Below are positions 1-7,371 of a stretch of DNA of 33,362 nucleotides, piece after piece; position 1 is the stretch's first letter, and every line of letters starts with the position of its first letter. The DNA lies in the NCBI GenBank assembly GCA_035574915.1, contig DATLYJ010000139.1:1-33362 (forward strand), read 5' to 3'. Made by a program: the position numbers and the translations under genes. The stretch comes from Dehalococcoidia bacterium (lineage in GTDB: Bacteria; Chloroflexota; Dehalococcoidia; DSTF01; WHTK01). Below the pieces are notes generated by a model. The model saw only the letters and a list, made by a program, of their open reading frames with translations. It had not been told where the DNA came from and ran no database searches.

Positions 1-816
1 TCCCCGCGTCCCTATGCCATCGCTCCCCTCATGAGGGACGAAGACCGCCTTACGTTCATTGGCGACCCGCAGATCTGCGACTTCATGGACTTCGTGGTCG
101 AGCAGGACAGGGCGGCGGAGGCCTACCGTGACCTCTGGCGCAAGCTGGAGGCAGAGGAGTGGTCGCGGCTAGACCTCTGGGGCCTCAGCGAGACGTCCGC
201 TACCCGTCCGGCGATCGCCGAACTGGCGCGCGCCGCCGGCTACGAGGTCTGGGAGGAGCAAGAGGCCGTCTCGCCTCGAGTAGACCTGCCGCCGACCTGG
301 GACGACTACCTCGCTACGCTGTCAAAGAAGGACCGCCACGAACTGCGCCGCAAGCTCCGCCGGCTGCACGATGGCGCCGGGGAAGTCACCCTGGAGGTGC
401 ATGCTGACCAGGCGTCCGTCAACGCGGCCATGGAGGACTTCCTGCACCTGCACACCATCAGCCGCCAGGACAAGGCGGACTTCATGACCGGCGCGATGCC
501 CTCCTTCTTCCGCCGCATGGCCTCGGCCATGGCCCGCGAGGGTCTCGTGAGGCTGTTTACGCTCCGTGTCGGCGGCAAGGCGGCGGCCTCCGTCTTCTGC
601 TTTGATGCCGGCTGCTGCCTCTACATGTACAACTCCGGCTACGATCCGGAATATGCCGGCCTCTCCGTGGGGCTGCTTTCGAAGGCCATGGTGCTTCAGT
701 GGGCGATCGAGAACGGCAAGGAGTCGCTCGACTTCCTCCGTGGCAACGAGCCCTACAAGTACGACCTCGGCGCGCGCGACCGCGGCGTCTATCAGCTGAC
801 CGTGAGGCGCACCTGA
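1..816 (+). CDS. FemAB/GNAT-type acyltransferase (5' partial)
   Basis: The frame is open from base 1, so the gene begins outside the window; the first ATG (31) is probably internal because the preceding codons read like the same domain (SPRPYAIAPL). The 271 visible codons match the GNAT-fold Acetyltransf_6 (BioF2/FemAB-like) family. Supporting features are a basic SKKDRHELRRKLRR helix, a core strand reading AAASVFCFD, and a typical C-terminal DFLRGNEPYKYDLG block. Such proteins transfer acyl or aminoacyl groups to sugar or peptide precursors, often for the cell envelope. The TGA overlaps the ATG of the next glycosyltransferase by one base (TGATG), indicating translational coupling. The substrate cannot be read from sequence. 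Confidence 0.8.
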   Translation, partial: SPRPYAIAPLMRDEDRLTFIGDPQICDFMDFVVEQDRAAEAYRDLWRKLEAEEWSRLDLWGLSETSATRPAIAELARAAGYEVWEEQEAVSPRVDLPPTWDDYLATLSKKDRHELRRKLRRLHDGAGEVTLEVHADQASVNAAMEDFLHLHTISRQDKADFMTGAMPSFFRRMASAMAREGLVRLFTLRVGGKAAASVFCFDAGCCLYMYNSGYDPEYAGLSVGLLSKAMVLQWAIENGKESLDFLRGNEPYKYDLGARDRGVYQLTVRRT

Positions 817-2048
817 TGGCCGGCCGCGTCGCAGTCTTGATGATGCACACGTCGCCCGCCGCCCGGCCAGGCGGGGCGAAGGCCGGCGGCATGAACGTGT
901 ATGTCACGGAGCTTTCCAAAGAGATGGCGCGCGCGGGCTGGGAAGTAGACATCTTCAGCCGAAAGACCAGCGCCGCCACTCCGCACGTCGCCGAGATCGA
1001 GCCACGGCTTCGCGTCGTCCACGTGGACGCTGGCCCGCCGGAGCCGCTGCCGCCCGAGGCGCTGCGCGACTATGTGGACGACTTCGCCGACGCCGTCGAG
1101 GCATTCGCCGCTGCCGAGGGCGCGCGCTACGACCTCGTACACAGCCACTACTGGCTTGCCGGATTGGCCGGCCTGCGGCTCCAGGAGCGCTGGTCCGTAC
1201 CCCACGCGACCATGTTCCACACGCTCGGCGAGGTGAAGAATCGGGCCAGTCTGTCCGAGAACGAGCCCCTGATGCGGATCTCGGCCGAGGCCGAGATCGT
1301 TGGCGGGGCTGACCGGATTGTCTGCGCGACCGAGCTCGAGAAGTCCCAGCTCGTGCACCTGTACGGCGCCGAGCCTGACCGCGTCGAGGTTGTCCCCCTC
1401 GGCGTCGATATCGAGCGCTTCCGCCCGCTCGACAAGGAGCAGGCGCGGCGCGAGCTTGGCTTCGAGGACGAGAGAATCATCCTTTTCGTCGGCCGGCTGG
1501 AGCCCCTGAAGGGCGTCGACATCCTGATAAACGCCGCCGCGATGCTCGAGAGCGACGTCGAATGCAGCGTGCTGATCGTTGGTGGCGACGAGAGCTCGAC
1601 GGCTCAGATGACCCAGCTCAAGGGCCTCGCGAGTGACCTGGGAATAGGGCACAGGGTCGCCTTCATCGGCGCCGTTGACCATGAGAAGCTGCCTCTCTTC
1701 TACAACGCCGCCGATGTCTGTGTGGTGCCCTCTCACTATGAGAGCTTCGGCCTGGTGGCTGTCGAGGCGATGGCCTGCGGCGTGCCGGTGGTCGCGTCCC
1801 GCGTAGGAGGGCTTACGGGCACCGTCAAGGACGGAGAGACCGGCTACCTGGTGCCGTGGCTCTGTCCCGAACCTTTCGCCGAGCGCATTGAAATGCTGCT
1901 CGAGAACGAGTCGTTGCGCCGCAACCTCGGAGAAGCCGCACGCGAGGCTGTCGCCCGCTTCCGCTGGGGGAACGTGGCGGCGCGCATCCTTCAGGTCTAC
2001 GACGCCCTCCTCCAGGAGGGTACGCCGGCCCCGGTCTCGACGGCCTAG
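816..2048 (+). CDS. MshA-like family 4 glycosyltransferase
   Basis: A 410-residue GT-B retaining glycosyltransferase. The frame extends upstream to 699, but ATG 816 overlaps the previous stop and gives the normal N-terminus (VAVLMMHTSP, then AGGMNVYV, the nucleotide-sugar glycine loop). Other landmarks are HSHYWLAGLAG, GVDIERFRP, FVGRLEPLKG at the start of the C-terminal domain, and the EX7E element ESFGLVAVE followed by ACGVPVVAS. The closest named relatives are MshA (D-inositol 3-phosphate glycosyltransferase) and sucrose-phosphate-synthase-like enzymes. The adjacent PIG-L deacetylase resembles the MshA/MshB pairing of mycothiol synthesis, but no MshC is visible, so the product is left open. 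Confidence 0.88.
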   Translation: MAGRVAVLMMHTSPAARPGGAKAGGMNVYVTELSKEMARAGWEVDIFSRKTSAATPHVAEIEPRLRVVHVDAGPPEPLPPEALRDYVDDFADAVEAFAAAEGARYDLVHSHYWLAGLAGLRLQERWSVPHATMFHTLGEVKNRASLSENEPLMRISAEAEIVGGADRIVCATELEKSQLVHLYGAEPDRVEVVPLGVDIERFRPLDKEQARRELGFEDERIILFVGRLEPLKGVDILINAAAMLESDVECSVLIVGGDESSTAQMTQLKGLASDLGIGHRVAFIGAVDHEKLPLFYNAADVCVVPSHYESFGLVAVEAMACGVPVVASRVGGLTGTVKDGETGYLVPWLCPEPFAERIEMLLENESLRRNLGEAAREAVARFRWGNVAARILQVYDALLQEGTPAPVSTA

Positions 2049-2054
2049 ACGGCA

Positions 2055-2876
2055 ATGCAACTCAGCCTGCCATCGCTCCTCAGACGAGACGGCGCCACGG
2101 CCGCGGGCCGGGGCGGCCGGCTGCCGCCGCTGGAAGGCCCGAAGACCCTCATGGCCATCATGGCCCACCCGGACGACATCGACTTCACTTCGGCCGGGAC
2201 GATCGCGAAGTTCTGCTCAGAGGGTTGGACCGTGTACTACGTGCTCGCCACCAGCGGTGACAAGGGCACGCACGAGAACCTCACGCGGCAAGAGCTGGCG
2301 GCGATGCGAGAGCAGGAGCAGCGCGAGGCGGCTGCCGTCCTCGGCGTCAAGGACGTCATCTTCCTGGGCTATCCAGATGGCTTCGTCTATCCGACGGCCG
2401 AGTTGCGCGGCCAGATCGTGCGCCTCCTGAAGAAGTACGAGGTCGATGTGGTCCTGACCTGGGACGGATTCCGGACGGGCTTCAACCATATCGACCACCG
2501 GAACATCGGCATCGCTGTCCGCGACGCCCTTTATCCGGCGGTGAGGGACCATCTGTACTACGAGGAGCACCTGGCGGAGGGCCTGAAAGCGCGGCCCGTG
2601 AACGAACTGCTCCTTGCCGGCAGCGATAGCCCGGACTACTTCGTCGACATAACGCCCTTCATCGAGAAGAAAGTAGACGCTATCCTGTGTCACAGGAGCC
2701 AGGTCTCGACCCGCGATCGCGAGGAGATGCTGAAGCGCTATCGCTCGCAGGGCCGGCGAAGGGGACGAAGCGGCAGCTTCGAGAGCTTCAAACGCGTGCG
2801 TATCGGCCGGCAGAGGCCGGCGTCGCAGGAAGCGCCCGCCGCAGTGCACCAGGAGCCTGCTCCGGCAGGGGCGTGA
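2055..2876 (+). CDS. PIG-L / LmbE family deacetylase
   Basis: A 273-residue zinc-dependent N-acetylglucosaminyl-type deacetylase. The first metal motif is AHPDDIDF near residue 36 (usual form AHPDDE, so the last acid is displaced). A second His motif, FNHIDHRNIG, supplies the third ligand. The tail after about residue 230 is basic and low-complexity. Family members remove N-acetyl groups from glycoconjugates (MshB, PIG-L, BshB). The ATG lies 6 bases after the glycosyltransferase stop. The stop overlaps the GTG of ccsA (GTGA), so the genes are probably one transcript. It may act on the neighbour's product, by analogy with MshA/MshB. Confidence 0.88.
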   Translation: MQLSLPSLLRRDGATAAGRGGRLPPLEGPKTLMAIMAHPDDIDFTSAGTIAKFCSEGWTVYYVLATSGDKGTHENLTRQELAAMREQEQREAAAVLGVKDVIFLGYPDGFVYPTAELRGQIVRLLKKYEVDVVLTWDGFRTGFNHIDHRNIGIAVRDALYPAVRDHLYYEEHLAEGLKARPVNELLLAGSDSPDYFVDITPFIEKKVDAILCHRSQVSTRDREEMLKRYRSQGRRRGRSGSFESFKRVRIGRQRPASQEAPAAVHQEPAPAGA

Positions 2877-3766
2877 CAATCGAGCAGCTAGCCTACTACA
2901 GCTTCCTGGCCGGCTTCGCCTGCGCTGTGACCTCGGCGCTTGCCTATGTCGTCGTAGCTGTCGGCTCCTGGACTGCTTACCGCCAGGCGGCCACCGGCGC
3001 CATGACCGTGCCCGTGGCCGTGCGCGTCGCGGTGCCGGCCTCCATCGGCGGCTTCGCGACCGGTGCCGCTGCCGCCGCGCTCGCTCTGCTCACCGTCTCG
3101 GTCGGCGCGCGGGCCGTCGCCACCGACCGGCCGCCCTTGGGGAACCTCTGGGAGTACACGGTCGCGCTTGGCTGGGGCGTGACGCTGTTCACCGTCGCCT
3201 TCGAGGCCGCCTTCCGCGAGCGCGCCATCGGCGCAGTGATGATGACCGTCGCCGCCTCTCTGATGGGCGTTGCCCTCGCCTTCTTCCCTTCGGAGGTCAC
3301 GCCGCTCGTGCCGGCGTTGCAGGCAAATCGGATACTCGGGCTTCATGTCAGCACCATGGCCCTCGCCTACAGCGCCCTCTCCATCTCGTTCGGGGCCGCC
3401 GTGCTGTACCTTCTCCAGGGCGGCTCCGCGGAACGGCGTTTCGCGCGCCTGCCGTCCTCCGAAACGCTGGAGGACATTGCCTACTGGTCCGTGCTCGTGG
3501 GCTTCCCTCTGCTGACCCTCGGCATCGCGCTCGGGGCCTACTGGGCCAACTCGGCCTGGGGGCGTTACTGGGGCTGGGACCCGAAGGAGACGTCGGCGCT
3601 ACTGACCTGGTTCATCTACGCCGGCTACCTGCACGCCCGCGTGCTACGCGGCTGGGAGGGAAGGCGCTCGGCCCTCCTCCTCATCCTCGGCTTTGTCGCT
3701 GTCCTCTTCACCTACTTCGCCGTCAACTTCCTGATCTCGGGGTTGCACAGCTACGCCGGCGTTTAG
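2873..3766 (+). CDS. ccsA: cytochrome c biogenesis protein CcsA/ResC
   Basis: A 297-residue polytopic membrane protein. The GTG start at 2873 overlaps the previous TGA and gives an N-terminus (MTIEQLAYYSFLAGF) that enters the first helix directly. About eight hydrophobic segments are seen. The WWD-type heme-handling motif is clear (WGRYWGWDPKET), followed by LLTWFIYAGYLH. Flanking His residues occur in LGLHVSTMALAY and near the C-terminus (GLHSYAG). With CcsB/ResB this family delivers heme to apocytochrome c in system II. No ccsB partner is visible. Its tie to the preceding sugar genes seems to be shared transcription only. Confidence 0.9.
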   Translation: MTIEQLAYYSFLAGFACAVTSALAYVVVAVGSWTAYRQAATGAMTVPVAVRVAVPASIGGFATGAAAAALALLTVSVGARAVATDRPPLGNLWEYTVALGWGVTLFTVAFEAAFRERAIGAVMMTVAASLMGVALAFFPSEVTPLVPALQANRILGLHVSTMALAYSALSISFGAAVLYLLQGGSAERRFARLPSSETLEDIAYWSVLVGFPLLTLGIALGAYWANSAWGRYWGWDPKETSALLTWFIYAGYLHARVLRGWEGRRSALLLILGFVAVLFTYFAVNFLISGLHSYAGV

Positions 3767-3782
3767 CGTCCTCCTGCGGCTC

Positions 3783-4289
3783 TTGAAATACGGCCTCGCT
3801 GCCGGTGCCGTTGCGGCGGTGCTCCTTCTCGCGTTCACCTGCGAAAGCGTGGGCGAGGAGACCGGCTGCTCGATCCCCCAGGAGGACTCGATCCAGGGGA
3901 AGATCCTGGCCGAGGGCCGGCGCGAGGCCGCCTTCGACTTCCTGTATCCCTGCCGCCTGCCGAACAGCCAACGCCTGACGAATATCTCCGTGGTCGGCGC
4001 CAGTGGCAGGCAGAGCGTGACCCTGACGTTCGAGGGGCCCTTCGAGATCAACATCTACCAGTCTCAGACAATCCCCGTGGCCAGCGCTGACCCCGCCGGA
4101 GCCTCGCACATTGTCCTGCGCAACCTGTTTCCCGGGATCGACGCCGACCTCATCGAAATCAACGAGGGTGCGCGCAAGGCGCAGTACCGGCTCGTCTGGC
4201 GCCAGGGCGGCATGTACTACGAGATCGCCGCTGCGGGCCCGCCCCTGCAGCGCCGCACGATTCTCGAGATCGCCCGCAGCCTACAGTAG
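3783..4289 (+). CDS. exported hypothetical protein (DUF4367-like C-terminus)
   Basis: A 168-residue protein read from a TTG start; no ATG or GTG lies upstream in frame before the ccsA stop. The N-terminus is a short signal sequence (MKYGLAAG, then AVLLLAFTC); the Cys could be lipidated, but the -1 to -3 residues are not a good lipobox. The C-terminal half (YRLVWRQGGMYYEI, then TILEIARSL) resembles DUF4367-type domains found in exported proteins. It begins 16 bases after ccsA and probably shares its transcript. Its 3' end overlaps the convergent permease gene by 9 bases. The function is unknown. Confidence 0.65.
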   Translation: MKYGLAAGAVAAVLLLAFTCESVGEETGCSIPQEDSIQGKILAEGRREAAFDFLYPCRLPNSQRLTNISVVGASGRQSVTLTFEGPFEINIYQSQTIPVASADPAGASHIVLRNLFPGIDADLIEINEGARKAQYRLVWRQGGMYYEIAAAGPPLQRRTILEIARSLQ

Positions 4290-5162
4290 CGCGCCGAACA
4301 CCAGGCGCAGACCCACGAGGCCGAGGGCGCCACTTAGTAGCCGCATAACGACCAGCTGTCTGGCCTGTAGACGCATGGAGACGAGCGCGCCCAGTTGCGC
4401 GCCCAGGAGGACCCCGGCCGCAAGGCTCAGTTCCTCGCCCAGCACGCCGGAGAAGTCGCCGGCGATGACATGGACCAACGCTCCCGCTCCCGAAGTGAAC
4501 ATGAGCGTGAACGTCGATGTCGCCGTCGCGATGTACGAGGGGAAGCGCATGAGCAGGACCATCGCCGGGACGTAGATGATCCCTCCACCTACACCGAAAA
4601 GGCTCGAAATGAAGCCAATCGCAAGCCCCAGCCCGACCCCGAGGTAGGGGTCGAACGAATACACGTAGGTGTCGCCACGCGCGTCCGTAAGCTGGCGCCG
4701 GCGGTAGCGCGCGGGCGGCTGCGTGACGATCACGCGGGCGCTGCGAGGCAGCGCAAGCCAGCCCGCGACGAGGAGCAGGAGGACGCCAAAGGCGGCTTCG
4801 AAGGCGTCCCGCGGGAACTCTGCCGTAAGGACGGCGCCCCCGACCGCTCCCGGCAGCGTCGCTGCCGCGAACATCAGGGCCGATGGGTAGTCGATGCGCC
4901 TCTGGCGGCCGTAGGCCACCGATCCGGAGGCCGCGTTGAAGAAGACCACGCCCAGCGAGATCGAAGTTATGACCTCAGGCCGGTGGTCCGGGTACAGCAG
5001 GAGGAGAGCAGGGGTCAGCACAAAGCCGCCGCCGGCACCGATCAGGGTGCCGTAGGCGCCGACCGCGATCCCGAGGAGGACCAGTGCGGGCCATTGCAGA
5101 ACGTCCGGCAAAGAGCGCGACTCCGCTCGCATCTTGGCATTGTTGACTGCTTCGCTCAACAA
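4281..5162 (-). CDS. TauE/SafE family permease (sulfite exporter-like)
   Basis: An integral membrane protein of 293 residues from TTG 5162, or 283 from ATG 5130-5132; neither start has a strong ribosome binding site. Two homologous halves, each starting with a glycine-rich helix (GTLIGAGGGFVLTPALLLL and SSLFGVGGGIIYVPAMVLL), are the signature of the TauE/SafE (DUF81) family. The halves are joined by a hydrophilic loop. Members export sulfite, sulfoacetate or other organic anions; the substrate cannot be predicted. The gene is divergent from the amidohydrolase with only 25 bases between them, so their promoters must overlap. Confidence 0.88.
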   Translation of the reverse strand: MLSEAVNNAKMRAESRSLPDVLQWPALVLLGIAVGAYGTLIGAGGGFVLTPALLLLYPDHRPEVITSISLGVVFFNAASGSVAYGRQRRIDYPSALMFAAATLPGAVGGAVLTAEFPRDAFEAAFGVLLLLVAGWLALPRSARVIVTQPPARYRRRQLTDARGDTYVYSFDPYLGVGLGLAIGFISSLFGVGGGIIYVPAMVLLMRFPSYIATATSTFTLMFTSGAGALVHVIAGDFSGVLGEELSLAAGVLLGAQLGALVSMRLQARQLVVMRLLSGALGLVGLRLVFGALL

Positions 5163-5175
5163 TCGCAGACGGTCC

Positions 5176-5181
5176 TAAGAT
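5176..5181 (+). promoter_or_regulatory. -10 box TAAGAT, probable leaderless promoter
   Basis: TAAGAT lies 6 bases before the GTG of the amidohydrolase, placing the expected transcription start on the start codon. There is no ribosome binding site. No good -35 is seen at 17 bases. Confidence 0.5.
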
Positions 5182-5187
5182 CGAAGC

Positions 5188-6009
5188 GTGATCGTGGACT
5201 TCCACACCCACATCTTCCCGCCGGAGATGATCGCTTCCCGCGAGGCGCTGGCCGCGCGCGACGTCACATTCGCCGAAATGTATCGCGATCGCCGGGCTCG
5301 CATGGCGACAGCTCAGGACCTGCTCCGGAGCATGGACGCCGCGGGCATCGACGTCTCCGTTGCCCTGGGTTTCGCCTGGTCGGACATGGAAGATTGCCGG
5401 CGCCACAATGACTACCTCCTGGAGGAGGCGGCGCGCAGCCGCGGCCGCATCCTCGCGTTTTGCTGCCTGGCCCCGGAGGCGGACGGGCCGACAGTCGCGG
5501 CCGAGGTTAGGCGCGTCGCCGCGGGAGGCGCTCGCGGTCTCGGCGAGTTGCGCTCGACGTGTGGGCTCAGGTCGCCTGAAGGCGCCGATGCCCTGGGTAG
5601 CACCGGGCTGGTGCCGCTCTTCCATGTCTCGGAGCCGGTTGGACACCACTATCCCGGCAAGTCAGGGGTCCCCCTCGACGCCATGGTAGAGGCCGCCTCT
5701 TCGTTGCCGGCTCCGCTGGTGGCAGCGCATTGGGGTGGTGGCCTGCCCTTCTTCACCCTCATGCCGGAGGTGCGCGTTGCCCTCGAGGGGGCGTACTTCG
5801 ACACGGCAGCTTCTCGCTTCCTCTATGCGGCGGATGTGTACAGGCGGGTCATCGACCTCGTCGGCGCCGACAGAGTGCTATTCGGCAGCGACTTCCCGCT
5901 GGTGGCGCAGGAGGCCGCGCGCCGCGAAGCGGAGTCGGCCGGCCTCCCGGCATCCGGTCTCGCACTCGTGCTCGGCGGCAATGCGGCAAGGCTTCTGGGG
6001 CTGACATGA
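5188..6009 (+). CDS. amidohydrolase family 2 metal-dependent hydrolase
   Basis: A 273-residue TIM-barrel hydrolase of the amidohydrolase_2 (ACMSD-like) family. The metal site is complete: DFHTHIF at the N-terminus, FHVSEP on a middle strand, AHWGGG, and the catalytic Asp in FGSDFP near residue 232. Members hydrolyse or decarboxylate cyclic or aromatic substrates; the specific reaction is not predictable. Start GTG 5188 directly follows a -10 hexamer and has no Shine-Dalgarno. The stop overlaps the ATG of thpR (ATGA), so both are on one transcript. Confidence 0.87.
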   Translation: MIVDFHTHIFPPEMIASREALAARDVTFAEMYRDRRARMATAQDLLRSMDAAGIDVSVALGFAWSDMEDCRRHNDYLLEEAARSRGRILAFCCLAPEADGPTVAAEVRRVAAGGARGLGELRSTCGLRSPEGADALGSTGLVPLFHVSEPVGHHYPGKSGVPLDAMVEAASSLPAPLVAAHWGGGLPFFTLMPEVRVALEGAYFDTAASRFLYAADVYRRVIDLVGADRVLFGSDFPLVAQEAARREAESAGLPASGLALVLGGNAARLLGLT

Positions 6010-6617
6010 CGGCGAGGGGAGAAGCCGGACTGCGCCTCTTCGTGGCCCTGGAGCTGTCGCCGGCCTGGCTGCAGGAGCTGGAGCGCGCCCAGAACGCCCT
6101 GCGAGCCGCGCTCGAGGGGCGCGGAGTGAGGCCGCTTCGCTGGGTGCGCCCGGAGGGCATTCATCTCACGCTGAAGTTCCTCGGCTCCGTGCCGGAGAGC
6201 AGGCTCGAGGCGGTGCGCGGCGCTATCCGCAGCGCCTCCAGCGATTTCGCGCCCATTAGCCTCGTCCTGGCCGAGCGGCTCAACGCCTTCGGCGACCGCC
6301 GCGGCCCGCGTGTCATCTGGGCGGGGCTGGACGGCGCCAGCGCCGCCGAGCGGGGGCGGCTCTACCGCCTTGTAGAGGACCTGGAGACGAGCTTCGCGGC
6401 TGCTGGCTTCCCGCGCGAAGGCCGCTTTCAGCCGCACCTGACCCTCGCCCGGGTCCCGGAGGACTTCAGCCGCGCCGAGCGCGCCGCCGTCGCGGCCGCG
6501 AGCGAGGAGGTCCGCCTCGCCGCGACTCCGCCGCTCGTCTCCGAGGCTATCAGCCTGATGCGTAGCCACATCGGGCCGGGCGGCGCCCGCTACGAGCGCC
6601 TGCAACGCTTCCCCTGA
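6006..6617 (+). CDS. thpR: RNA 2',3'-cyclic phosphodiesterase (2H family)
   Basis: A 203-residue member of the 2H phosphoesterase (LigT/ThpR) family, which opens 2',3'-cyclic phosphate RNA ends. Both signature HxTx motifs are present: HLTL at residues 53-56 and HLTL at 144-147. The frame extends far upstream, but ATG 6006 overlaps the amidohydrolase stop and yields the standard N-terminus (LRLFVALELSP). Length is normal for the family. No RNA-repair partner is adjacent; co-transcription with the amidohydrolase looks incidental. Confidence 0.9.
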   Translation: MTARGEAGLRLFVALELSPAWLQELERAQNALRAALEGRGVRPLRWVRPEGIHLTLKFLGSVPESRLEAVRGAIRSASSDFAPISLVLAERLNAFGDRRGPRVIWAGLDGASAAERGRLYRLVEDLETSFAAAGFPREGRFQPHLTLARVPEDFSRAERAAVAAASEEVRLAATPPLVSEAISLMRSHIGPGGARYERLQRFP

Positions 6618-6656
6618 GGCTTGTCCGGCAGGATGCCTTCGCAGCTCTGCGACCCG

Positions 6657-6677
6657 GCCCGCCCCGGGCTTGCGGGC
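6657..6677 (+). terminator. possible hairpin terminator after thpR
   Basis: GCCCGC at 6657-6662 pairs with GCGGGC at 6672-6677 around a 9-base loop, 40 bases after the thpR stop. There is no T run, so it is a weak call. Confidence 0.3.
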
Positions 6678-6714
6678 GGAGTCTCAGAGAATCTATAAGC
6701 CTAGCGGTTTTCCT

Positions 6715-6743
6715 TTACAGCGCTCGGTGTACGCGACTATAAT
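6715..6743 (+). promoter_or_regulatory. sigma70-type promoter of greA
   Basis: TTTACA at 6715-6720 and TATAAT at 6738-6743 are separated by 17 bases, close to the vegetative consensus. Transcription should start near 6750, giving a greA leader of about 90 bases. This is one of the strongest promoter matches in the window. Confidence 0.8.
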
Positions 6744-6768
6744 TTCGGCGACGCGGGAGGAAGGTTCG

Positions 6769-6808
6769 CGCTGACTGAGGGCTGCCCTCAGTTTTTGTTT
6801 TGTCAGCG
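6769..6808 (+). terminator. intrinsic terminator inside the greA leader
   Basis: CTGAGGG (6775-6781) pairs with CCCTCAG (6785-6791) around a 3-base loop, followed by TTTTTGTTTT: a textbook rho-independent terminator. It lies downstream of the greA promoter and about 40 bases before the greA ATG. An outer pairing, CGCTGAC (6769-6775) with GTCAGCG (6802-6808), encloses the hairpin and its T run and shares one base with the inner stem. This could be an attenuator producing a short leader RNA of about 50 bases. It could also stop read-through from thpR. Confidence 0.7.
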
Positions 6809-6840
6809 GCCCGAGTTGCCGCAGTAGCAGGAACAGCACT

Positions 6841-7311
6841 ATGGCCGAGAAGGCAACACCACTGACTCGCGAAGGCCTCGAGCGGCTGGAAAAGGAGCTC
6901 GAGTACCTGCGCAACGTGCGCCGGCCGGAGGTGGCCGCGCGCATCCATGCCGCGAAGGAGTTGGCCAGCGCCCAGAACAACGCCGAGTACGAGGAGGCGA
7001 AGAACGAGCAGGCCTTCGTCGAGGGGCGCATCATGACCCTCGAGCACCTGCTGCAGAACGCCACGGTAATCGACGAGGAAGCTGCCCATCACGCCACCCG
7101 CGTCCAGCTCGGCTCCAAGGTGTCCGTGAAGGCGGATGGTAAGGAGATGGAGTACACCATCGTCGGGCCCGCGGAGGCGCGGCCGTCCGAAGGCCTGATC
7201 AGCAATGAATCGCCGGTTGGGCGCGCGCTCCTCGGCAAGCGGGTGGGTGACGAGGTCCAGGTGCAGGTGCCGCGCGGCCTGCTCCGCCTTACAATCACCG
7301 GCATAAGCTGA
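6841..7311 (+). CDS. greA: transcription factor GreA with non-acidic tip
   Basis: A 156-residue protein with normal GreA length and architecture: an N-terminal coiled coil (to about residue 78), then a C-terminal FKBP-like domain. GreA enters the secondary channel of RNA polymerase and stimulates cleavage of backtracked RNA. The family block NAEYEEAKNEQAFVEGRI is intact. In the tip loop, however, residues 43 and 46 are Ser and Asn (ELASAQNNAEY), where E. coli GreA has the metal-coordinating Asp41 and Glu44. Cleavage stimulation may therefore be weak or absent, although the protein could still bind polymerase. Upstream AGGA 9 bases before ATG is the likely ribosome binding site. lysS follows 60 bases downstream. 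Confidence 0.92.
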   Translation: MAEKATPLTREGLERLEKELEYLRNVRRPEVAARIHAAKELASAQNNAEYEEAKNEQAFVEGRIMTLEHLLQNATVIDEEAAHHATRVQLGSKVSVKADGKEMEYTIVGPAEARPSEGLISNESPVGRALLGKRVGDEVQVQVPRGLLRLTITGIS

Positions 7312-7334
7312 GGCCGGCGCGAGTAACCAAGGGG

Positions 7335-7354
7335 ACGGGCCGATGCAGGCCCGT
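7335..7354 (+). other. hairpin between greA and lysS
   Basis: ACGGGCC (7335-7341) and GGCCCGT (7348-7354) form a 7-bp stem with a 6-base loop, 17 bases before the lysS ATG. There is no T tract, so it more likely affects processing or translation than termination. Confidence 0.4.
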
Positions 7355-7371
7355 TCTTCGTGTGAGCGAGG

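Noticed and set aside
792-2168. Minus-strand 458-codon frame opposite the MshA-like gene
   Set aside because: Shadow of a clear glycosyltransferase; no domain and no ribosome binding site.
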